In this document: in pieces, positions 1-5,255 of the stretch
How positions within the stretch are numbered: the first letter of the stretch is position 1
Layout of the letters: the number at the start of each line of letters is the position of its first letter
DNA from: Spirosoma sp.
GTDB taxonomy: Bacteria; Bacteroidota; Bacteroidia; Cytophagales; Spirosomataceae
NCBI GenBank assembly: GCA_025351545.1
Contig: JANXVQ010000785.1
Location: 1-6,961, forward strand
DNA: 6,961 nt
Direction: 5' to 3'
Position numbers and translations under genes: made by a program
Notes under the pieces: model-generated
What the model saw: only the letters and a program-made list of their open reading frames with translations
Database searches by the model: none
What the model was told of the DNA's origin: nothing

Positions 1-248
1 GGCTAAGCATCATGTCGGTCTTGATGGTCAATGAATTCATGAGTTTCAACGCGCTAAAAGAGTTACTCGGCCTGACCGATGGTAACCTTGCTACGCACCT
101 GCGCTCTCTGGAAGAATCGGGCTATGTAGCTGTACAAAAGCAGTTTATTGGACGTAAACCCAACACAACTTACGCTGCCACCCAAGCCGGACAACAAGCG
201 TTTTCGGAGCATTTAAACGCGCTGGAAGCCTTTATCAATGGCCTGTAA
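1..248 (+). CDS. Winged-helix transcriptional regulator (HTH_34-like), 3' portion
   Basis: This is the C-terminal part of a small cytosolic DNA-binding protein. The frame is open through the left edge (codons for L-S-I precede the ATG at 12), so that ATG is probably internal and the true start lies outside the window. Visible features are a helix-turn-helix (NALKELLGLTDGNLATHLRS, about residues 13-32 counted from the ATG), followed by a beta wing around IGRKPNTTYAAT and a C-terminal helix used for dimerisation in relatives. This matches the one-domain MarR/ArsR-like winged-helix proteins of about 95-100 residues that are common in Bacteroidota and often sit beside transporter or membrane-protein genes. 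The regulated gene is probably upstream, outside the window. The gene converges on the LolA-like gene. The family call is confident; the target is unknown. Confidence 0.85.
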   Translation, partial: LSIMSVLMVNEFMSFNALKELLGLTDGNLATHLRSLEESGYVAVQKQFIGRKPNTTYAATQAGQQAFSEHLNALEAFINGL

Positions 249-283
249 AAAAAGCAATGGGGCTCAAACTCGTTATCTTATAC

Positions 284-335
284 TAAATAATCCCCCAAAA
301 AGCTCTTTATCAGTAGCGTTCCGGGGGATTATTTA
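284..335. terminator. Perfect 13-bp inverted repeat, probable bidirectional terminator
   Basis: TAAATAATCCCCC at 284-296 and GGGGGATTATTTA at 323-335 are perfect reverse complements with a 26-nt loop. The hairpin lies between the stop codons of two converging genes (stops at 246-248 and 364-366). The five G:C pairs sit next to the loop and the A/T pairs at the base, so a transcript from either side would have a U-rich foot. There is no long T tract and the loop is larger than usual, so terminator function is inferred. A small mobile repeat is the alternative. Confidence 0.55.
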
Positions 336-363
336 AATTTACTTAACAGGCAACCTGATTCAA

Positions 364-1074
364 TTAATTCGCCGTAAAATCCGAATCTTTCAAGCCTTTA
401 TTGATCTTCACATTATCAATAGTCATGGTCATGGGGCCACGGGGCGACTGTTGCAGGATGGTCATTGGGAACTTGATGCCATTCACCTCTTTATAATCCG
501 AAAATATACTGGTTGTTGTCACTTCGCCCTGTTGTGATTTCATCGTCGTTACCGATTGTACCTTCAGGCCCGTTGTGGCATCAAAATTATCTGTCCAGGT
601 AACAGCACCGTCGGCGGTCGTATGGCTGAGTTTGTAGGTGTCCTTACCATCTACTTTTTCGGGACCAGCAAGGGTTGTTTTTATGCCATTTTCGGTGTAA
701 TGCAATTCTGGAAAAATTGTATTTACGGCCGTCATCTGCTGAGCCGCCGGACCATCAATAGTGCGACTTCCCTGCATTCCGCCCATAACCACTTTTGAAC
801 CGTCGCCGGTTTGTTTCATCACCTCCATGCCATTGGCGTTGATAACCATCGAAAATTTATTCGGCAATTTCTGCTTGCGAGTGATCATGATTGCCCCCAT
901 TTGCCCTTCGCTGGACATACTTGTGGTCATGTCTGTCACTTTCATCAATGCATCCTTACCACCAATAGCCGTAATGTATTTGTCGACCACCTGGTCGGCT
1001 GTTGGCGTTGATTGAGCGACTGCTGACTGCCAAAATAAAGCCGTTATCCCGGCGATTAATATTATTTTTTTCAT
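364..1074 (-). CDS. Secreted LolA-like protein (outer membrane lipoprotein-sorting-like fold)
   Basis: A 236-residue exported protein. Residues 1-20 form a classic signal peptide (MKK, a hydrophobic core, and A-V-A before Q21), so the mature protein should be periplasmic. The mature part starts with the ADQVVDKYITAIGGKDAL pattern (about residues 26-43) seen in many Bacteroidota LolA-like proteins and in extensions of some M16 peptidases. It continues with alternating beta-strand sequence, including VDGKDTYKL and a TDNFDATTGLKVQS segment near residues 161-174. LolA carries lipoproteins across the periplasm in Gram-negatives, but this protein is only LolA-like and the true cargo is unknown. It has no partner LolB or LolCDE nearby. 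It is transcribed from its own promoter downstream of nhaD. The ATG at 1072-1074 is supported by the signal peptide beginning directly there. Confidence 0.75.
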   Translation of the reverse strand: MKKIILIAGITALFWQSAVAQSTPTADQVVDKYITAIGGKDALMKVTDMTTSMSSEGQMGAIMITRKQKLPNKFSMVINANGMEVMKQTGDGSKVVMGGMQGSRTIDGPAAQQMTAVNTIFPELHYTENGIKTTLAGPEKVDGKDTYKLSHTTADGAVTWTDNFDATTGLKVQSVTTMKSQQGEVTTTSIFSDYKEVNGIKFPMTILQQSPRGPMTMTIDNVKINKGLKDSDFTAN

Positions 1075-1098
1075 GATTTTTCAGTGAATATTTATGTT

Positions 1099-1129
1099 CA
1101 AAGGTACTATATCGATTCTACAACAGCAA
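1099..1129 (-). promoter_or_regulatory. Bacteroidota-type promoter for the LolA-like gene
   Basis: On the minus strand, TTG (1127-1129) is followed after 20 nt by TACCTTTG (1099-1106), a full match to the Bacteroidota -33/-7 pattern TTG and TAnnTTTG. The -7 box ends 24 nt before the start codon, giving a short A/T-rich leader without a Shine-Dalgarno sequence. The match is seen directly; promoter activity is inferred. It suggests the LolA-like gene can be expressed independently of nhaD. Confidence 0.55.
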
Positions 1130-1154
1130 GATCTATAAGTGCCTGCTCAGTTAG

Positions 1155-2450
1155 CTATTCAGCCAGTGCAAACCCTGCCAGATAGACTAATGCCCCAGCT
1201 ACATAGCCAATCAGCGCCAGCCAACTGATTTTCCGTAGATACCAGCCAAAAGCCAGTTTTTCCATACCCATAACGGCCACTCCTGCAGCCGACCCAATAA
1301 GCAATAAACTCCCGCCCGTACCCGCACAATAGGCCAGAAACGTCCATAGCTTAACATCGACCGGATAGGTTTGCATGTCATACATACCCATAGCCGCAGC
1401 CACGATTGGCACATTATCAACCACGGCCGACACCATGCCAATCAGCATAACAATTAGGTCCATGTTTCCAACGGCATGGTTTAACGACCCAGCCAGCGCA
1501 CGAAGAATTCCCGTGGCCTCCAGTGCCCCGACGGCCAGCAAAATCCCCAGAAAAAACAGAATGCTGGATGTGTCAATTCGGCTTAGTGCGTAAGCTGCTG
1601 TAAACTTCTTCCGTTCGGATTCGTCTTTATCGCTATGTAAAATTTCTGACGCGACCCAAATCAAACCCAACACCAGCATCATGCCCATGTAAGGCGGCAA
1701 GTGCGTGACAGTCTTGAAAATCGGGACGAACAACATTCCACCTAACCCAATAGCCAACATAGTCCGTCGTTCTCGCCGGGTTGTTGGCGTTACATAGGGT
1801 CGGCTAATGCCCGATTTATCCGTTGCTGTTTTGGTTGTCGGTTGAGGTTTGTACAGACGGGTCAATATGGTAAGCGGCACTAACAATGACACCAAACTAG
1901 GCAATAGCAATGCACGAATAATGTGAATGGTTGTAATTTGACCACCAATCCAGAGCATGGTGGTCGTTACATCGCCAATTGGCGACCAGGCACCACCCGC
2001 ATTTGACGCAACAATAATCATACCTGCCACGGTACGCCGGTCTTCGGCACCCCGAATTAATTTCCGCGCAACCGATACCATCACAATGGCCGTAGTAAGG
2101 TTGTCTAATAGAGCTGATAGAAAAAAGGCGAGCAGGCTAATAATCCAGAGCAAGGTGCGAATGTTACGGCTGGCAATACGGTCTGTTATAAGCGTAAAGC
2201 CATCATGCACATCAATCAATTCGACAACGGTCATGGCGCCCAGTAGAAAGAACAGGATTTCGGCCGTATCAGTCAAGTGATGCCCAAGCTGGTGCCCAAC
2301 CGCTTCGGTATTGGTATTCATTATGGCGTAGACGGTCCAGCAGATAACACCCGTAATGAGTGCTGTAGCTGTTTTGTTAATCTTGATCGAATGTTCGAGT
2401 GTAATCAGTAAATACCCGACAACAAAGAAACCCGTAAGTAGTAGTATCAT
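1155..2450 (-). CDS. nhaD: NhaD-type Na+/H+ antiporter
   Basis: A 431-residue inner-membrane protein of the NhaD family (ion transporter superfamily), which exchanges cytoplasmic Na+ or Li+ for external H+ and supports salt and alkali tolerance. The sequence is almost wholly hydrophobic with about a dozen membrane segments. It shows the two inverted halves of the superfamily. Half one has LLDNLTTAIVM (D116, N117) and SNAGGAWSPIGD (residues 149-160). Half two has VVDNVPIVAAAMGM (D345, N346) and GTGGSLLLIGSAAG (377-390). A charged cytosolic linker (about 200-230) joins them. Length and motifs look complete, so the gene should be functional. The ATG at 2448-2450 begins directly with a hydrophobic helix. 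It is divergent from the small HExxH gene and followed by the LolA-like gene 80 nt downstream. Confidence 0.93.
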   Translation of the reverse strand: MILLLTGFFVVGYLLITLEHSIKINKTATALITGVICWTVYAIMNTNTEAVGHQLGHHLTDTAEILFFLLGAMTVVELIDVHDGFTLITDRIASRNIRTLLWIISLLAFFLSALLDNLTTAIVMVSVARKLIRGAEDRRTVAGMIIVASNAGGAWSPIGDVTTTMLWIGGQITTIHIIRALLLPSLVSLLVPLTILTRLYKPQPTTKTATDKSGISRPYVTPTTRRERRTMLAIGLGGMLFVPIFKTVTHLPPYMGMMLVLGLIWVASEILHSDKDESERKKFTAAYALSRIDTSSILFFLGILLAVGALEATGILRALAGSLNHAVGNMDLIVMLIGMVSAVVDNVPIVAAAMGMYDMQTYPVDVKLWTFLAYCAGTGGSLLLIGSAAGVAVMGMEKLAFGWYLRKISWLALIGYVAGALVYLAGFALAE

Positions 2451-2484
2451 AAAGAGTAGGCGTCGAAGCTATTCAGGGGCCAAG

Positions 2485-2514
2485 GAAAGTTATGTGGATG
2501 GTTGACGGAGGCAA
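2485..2514 (-). promoter_or_regulatory. Candidate promoter for nhaD
   Basis: On the minus strand TTG (2512-2514) is followed after 19 nt by TAACTTTC (2485-2492), one mismatch from the Bacteroidota -7 box TAnnTTTG. The box ends 34 nt before the nhaD ATG, a plausible distance. The last base mismatch makes this weaker than the promoter at 1099-1129. Confidence 0.35.
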
Positions 2515-2550
2515 GTTCACTTGTTCATGCAGGCAGTTGTATTTATGCCA

Positions 2551-2589
2551 AAACGTTCATTAAACGTAATTTCTATGGGTGATCGATCA
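2551..2589. promoter_or_regulatory. Possible operator elements between nhaD and the HExxH gene
   Basis: The divergent spacer holds two small symmetric signals. AAACGT occurs twice with an 11-nt period (2551-2556, 2562-2567), and the same stretch reads as an inverted repeat, ACGTT-5 nt-AACGT (2553-2567). The sequence TGATCGATCA at 2580-2589 is a perfect 10-bp palindrome, 46 nt before the ATG at 2636. Either could bind a dimeric regulator, but such short symmetries also occur by chance. I saw no convincing TAnnTTTG box for the plus-strand gene; TATTTATG at 2540-2547 is the nearest, with one mismatch and a poor -33 spacing. Confidence 0.22.
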
Positions 2590-2635
2590 ATTTTTCACCT
2601 AGTATTGTTAGCCATTTGTGACCGTAATTATACCC

Positions 2636-2968
2636 ATGTTTGTCATCCATATTTCTTCGCTCGGCCCGGATGGGATCGCCTTGTTTCCGTTTATTTTAGT
2701 AAAGTATCCCAAGCCCGGTCCTACTCTTCTCAACCACGAGCGCATTCATCTGCGCCAACAGGTCGAATTGGGAATTTTCCTGTTCTATCTGTGGTACGTT
2801 GTTGAATATGCTATCCGGCGGTTTCAGTATCGACAGCATTATCGAGCTTACCGCAATATCAGTTTTGAGCGCGAAGCTTTTTCTAACGAGCAGAACCTCA
2901 ATTATTTACAATCCAGGCCCTTATGGGCTTTCTGGCACTACATGAAGGATAATAAGCAGAAAGAATGA
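2636..2968 (+). CDS. Small membrane-associated protein with HExxH zinc-metalloprotease-like motif
   Basis: A 110-residue protein counted from the ATG at 2636. An in-frame GTG at 2618 would add six residues; I prefer the ATG because the text after it (MFVIHISSLGPDGIALFPF) resembles the beginning of Bacteroidota relatives as I recall them. Visible in order: a hydrophobic N-terminus; NHERIHLRQQ with H34-E35-x-x-H38, the zinc-binding and catalytic pattern of zincins; a hydrophobic segment (about 45-62) that could be one membrane helix; a basic-aromatic stretch; and FEREAFSNE (E78, E80, E85), similar in layout to the distal Glu ligand region of M48/M56-type gluzincins. It would be a very small gluzincin if active. 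Homologues are usually annotated as hypothetical, and no substrate is known to me. It is divergent from nhaD and converges on the CPA gene with 10 nt between stop codons. Confidence 0.75.
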   Translation: MFVIHISSLGPDGIALFPFILVKYPKPGPTLLNHERIHLRQQVELGIFLFYLWYVVEYAIRRFQYRQHYRAYRNISFEREAFSNEQNLNYLQSRPLWAFWHYMKDNKQKE

Positions 2969-2978
2969 CCAGGGTATT

Positions 2979-4160
2979 TTAGCTACCTTCCTTAACGGGT
3001 CTATGCCCCAGTACTCCCGGCATAACAACCAGCGACGACAGCACGACAACTAATATGGGAATGCCCTCACGGAAACCCTGTAACCGCAAATCTTCGGGGA
3101 TATTTAAATAAAGTAGAATCGTGATCAGGCCACGTGGCGCAATCCACAACAGCGAACTCGACGAACCCCAGTAAGTTAGCCCAAGTGTTACCCAACGCCA
3201 TGCCAGAATAATAATTACGAATAATGCACTCACTATCAACGCATCTGTATCCATTAATTCGCTGGGGACAGCCGCATAACCCAAGATCAGGAAAAAGAAA
3301 GTACGTACTACAAATGACCCCTCGGCCGTCAGATTTTTGAGTTGATCGAGCTCCTTCTCAAACAAATCGTTTTTCAGAATCAAGCTTAGTCGGCCGCGAA
3401 TAAACAATTCGGTATTGTTTAGGAAAAGGCCAAAAATGAGAATCAGCAGCAATGACGACAAATGGTTGATTTCGGCAAGTGCGTAGACCAGAAACAGGAC
3501 CGAAATAATTGGCAGGAATTTGATGCGATGGCTGATACGGCCAATCAGATAGAGCAACAAAAAGCAACAGGCCAACGAGATAAGAGCCATAGTAAGCGTA
3601 TCGCGCGCAAATGACCAGACAGCGCCCAGCACAGACTCTCGACTTAGCAACAGGAAATTATAGGCCATAATGCCCAGGATACTGGCAAACGCCGATTCGT
3701 AAACGGCGTATTCGCGCTGCCCCCCCGACAGTTGAGATACGCTCTGAACTGTTACCGTACTACTAATGATGGAGAACGGCAGGGCGGCAATCAAACAATG
3801 ATAAAAGGAATCGTTCAGGAGCAGATAGAGCATACCGGCCATTAGTAACGTTCCACCCACAATAGTGAGCAACGAGGCCAGTAGCGTTCGTCGGAGAACG
3901 CTCAAGCGGTCAATGTGAAGTTCGAGATCAAGGCCACCCTCCAGCACAATCAGAATCAGGCCCAGCGTTCCCAGCGTAGGCAGAATAGCATTGACATAAG
4001 GCACCTGAACATCGAAGTATTCTGTAGCCTGTCTGGTCAGTATACCCAACAGCAGCAGCAACAGAACGGAAGGTGTTTTGAAGCGGCTGCTGAATAAGTC
4101 GAAGGCATAGGAGATCAATACCGACAAACTCAGGACTATAATCAGAATTGAAGAATCCAT
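2979..4160 (-). CDS. CPA-superfamily cation:proton antiporter with altered ion-binding site
   Basis: A 393-residue inner-membrane protein of the Na+/H+ exchanger family (PF00999-like), with about 12 hydrophobic segments and almost no soluble tail; there is no TrkA-N or other regulatory domain. Recognisable landmarks are VLEGGLDLELHID (72-84, the loop after the third helix), ISSTVTVQSV (132-141, the unwound helix 4 region), YESAFASILGIMAYNF (154-169, the helix 5 ion site) and APRGLITILL (341-350, with the conserved R343). Helix 5 normally carries an ND or DD pair, or in the Bacteroidota subgroup I recall a YESSFSDILG-like sequence. Here the expected Asp is S160 (codon AGT, 3681-3683), so transport chemistry may differ. 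A run of seven G (3720-3726) lies upstream of that site. The gene follows the lipoprotein gene on the same strand after 91 nt and may be cotranscribed. The ATG at 4158-4160 fits the first membrane helix. Confidence 0.88.
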   Translation of the reverse strand: MDSSILIIVLSLSVLISYAFDLFSSRFKTPSVLLLLLLGILTRQATEYFDVQVPYVNAILPTLGTLGLILIVLEGGLDLELHIDRLSVLRRTLLASLLTIVGGTLLMAGMLYLLLNDSFYHCLIAALPFSIISSTVTVQSVSQLSGGQREYAVYESAFASILGIMAYNFLLLSRESVLGAVWSFARDTLTMALISLACCFLLLYLIGRISHRIKFLPIISVLFLVYALAEINHLSSLLLILIFGLFLNNTELFIRGRLSLILKNDLFEKELDQLKNLTAEGSFVVRTFFFLILGYAAVPSELMDTDALIVSALFVIIILAWRWVTLGLTYWGSSSSLLWIAPRGLITILLYLNIPEDLRLQGFREGIPILVVVLSSLVVMPGVLGHRPVKEGS

Positions 4161-4174
4161 GCGACAAGATAAGT

Positions 4175-4215
4175 GCGTAAGGCGTAAGTAACTGACGAAA
4201 AATCACGAGCGTCAG
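4175..4215. repeat. Tandem 7-bp repeat and short inverted repeat between lipoprotein and CPA genes
   Basis: GCGTAAG is repeated head to tail at 4175-4188, and CTGACG (4192-4197) pairs with CGTCAG (4210-4215) across 12 nt. Both lie in the 91-nt spacer upstream of the CPA start codon and downstream of the lipoprotein stop codon. There is no T tract after the hairpin on either strand, so it is a poor terminator. A regulator site or mRNA structure is possible; chance is not excluded. No TAnnTTTG box was found in this spacer. Confidence 0.25.
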
Positions 4216-4251
4216 AAGCTGTTTTGAGAGGGCCGCATTTATGATTTATAA

Positions 4252-5142
4252 CTACTTTCTCGCGTAATAATATAAATTTACGGATGAGGCACTGGCGCGC
4301 TCACTGATGGTGAAAAAGCCTTTAGCATCTTTGTCGAAACAAATAGCTTCGCCCTGGGGCTCTAAACGGGTAACCAATGCGCGCCGGGTGCCATATTGCA
4401 ACGCATCCGGAATACTCTGACCAGCGTCACGCTTCCAGTAAAATACAGTGGTGTACGTTCTCACCATAATTTCGCTACCATCGGGCGATATGGCCGCTCC
4501 CGTTACGTAATTCGACAGGCCGCCACCAAAAGACAATTCGCCGTAATCGGTAGCTGTAGATAGGTCTTTGGTATTTTGCGGGTAAGCTAATCCGTATAAA
4601 TGCACCTTTTCTTCCCGCTTCGAGATCACATAAATATCTTTAGTCCGGGGGTCAACAAACATGGCTTCGGCATCGCGAGGCCCCTGTGGATAGCGGAAAT
4701 TGATACGGTCAATCTGCGTATTTAGAATGGGCGTTTGCAGATTAGCGGGTTCGGGCAGACGATATATCTGGACCGTTTCGTAGTGCGCATTGTTATCGCC
4801 AATTTCGCCAATGTAAATATAATTCGTACCGTCTTTGGGGCCCGGTCCGATAGATAGTTCTTCCCAATCGCGATTGGCAATTGAAGGCACCGCTAGTTTG
4901 CCTTTTACTTTACCGTCATACCCCAGCAGAGCCAGTTCGGCAGGGTTACCGCTATCCTGTTCAATCCAAATATTACCAGGTTGGCTTCGGCTGTCGACCA
5001 TTCCCGACGCTTCGTCAATTTGACCGGGTGTTATGGGCGTGACAGTCGGATCTGATGCAAAATTAGCTTCGTATACGCTGGGCACAGTGAGTTTACACGC
5101 AGCCGCGGCCAGCCCTAAAACCAGCAAAATGAAATTACGCAT
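4252..5142 (-). CDS. Secreted lipoprotein, probable beta-propeller, function unknown
   Basis: A 296-residue protein counted from the ATG at 5142; an in-frame TTG at 5163 would add seven residues before the signal sequence and is disfavoured. MRNFILLVLGLAAAAC forms a lipoprotein signal peptide with the cysteine at residue 16; the lipobox is relaxed (A-A-A-C), so lipidation is likely but not certain. The mature part has repeated strand-turn pieces: EASGMVDSRSQPGNIWIEQD (about 45-64), NRDWEELSIG, YIYIGEIGDNNAHYETVQIY, PRDAEAMFVDPRTKDIYVIS, VTGAAISPDGSEIMVRTY and LEPQGEAICFDKDAKGFFTI. These blade-like Asp/Glu-rich turns suggest a beta-propeller. Similar Cytophagales proteins have been given the misleading name PE-PGRS family protein. 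No catalytic site is recognisable. The acidic GDNN and PRDAEA turns could bind a metal ion, which is inference. It lies between the kinase and CPA genes on the same strand. Confidence 0.72.
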   Translation of the reverse strand: MRNFILLVLGLAAAACKLTVPSVYEANFASDPTVTPITPGQIDEASGMVDSRSQPGNIWIEQDSGNPAELALLGYDGKVKGKLAVPSIANRDWEELSIGPGPKDGTNYIYIGEIGDNNAHYETVQIYRLPEPANLQTPILNTQIDRINFRYPQGPRDAEAMFVDPRTKDIYVISKREEKVHLYGLAYPQNTKDLSTATDYGELSFGGGLSNYVTGAAISPDGSEIMVRTYTTVFYWKRDAGQSIPDALQYGTRRALVTRLEPQGEAICFDKDAKGFFTISERASASSVNLYYYARK

Positions 5143-5167
5143 GAATATTCTCGGTTGATTCAATTGT

Positions 5168-5175
5168 CAAAGTAA
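5168..5175 (-). promoter_or_regulatory. Weak -7 box candidate for the lipoprotein gene
   Basis: The minus strand reads TTACTTTG, one mismatch from TAnnTTTG (equivalently TA-1 nt-TTTG). It ends 25 nt before the ATG at 5142, nearly the same distance as the good promoter before the LolA-like gene. No TTG is found at the usual upstream distance. If it is real, transcription would start near 5160 and exclude the TTG start at 5163, supporting the ATG. Confidence 0.25.
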
Positions 5176-5234
5176 CGAATTGATAGGCGAAAAAGATGAA
5201 CGCACCGGCTATTTTTACTTAATCGGTATGGTGT

Positions 5235-5250
5235 ACTGGTATAAACCAGT
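5235..5250 (-). terminator. Hairpin just after the histidine kinase stop codon
   Basis: ACTGGT (5235-5240) and ACCAGT (5245-5250) are perfect reverse complements around a 4-nt loop, 5 nt downstream of the kinase stop codon (5256-5258). The tight loop suggests a real mRNA hairpin. There is no T tract after it on the minus strand, so it may protect the 3' end or only weakly terminate, and readthrough into the lipoprotein gene is possible. Confidence 0.35.
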
Positions 5251-5255
5251 GTAAA

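Noticed and set aside
1957..2280. Plus-strand frame of 107 codons opposite nhaD
   Set aside because: It is antisense to the most conserved NhaD motifs and has no recognisable domain.
2521..2805. Plus-strand frame of 94 codons beginning before the HExxH gene
   Set aside because: It begins with TTG, overlaps the HExxH gene in another frame, and its product has low-complexity Ser/Arg-rich sequence without family features.
3716..3732. LSGGQ, the ABC-transporter signature sequence, inside the CPA protein (residues 144-148)
   Set aside because: No Walker A or B motif is present, the surrounding sequence is a loop between membrane helices of an antiporter, and the five residues arise by chance.
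5161..5163. TTG start for the lipoprotein gene
   Set aside because: It would put seven polar residues before the signal peptide, and the likely promoter is so close that transcription would begin downstream of it.
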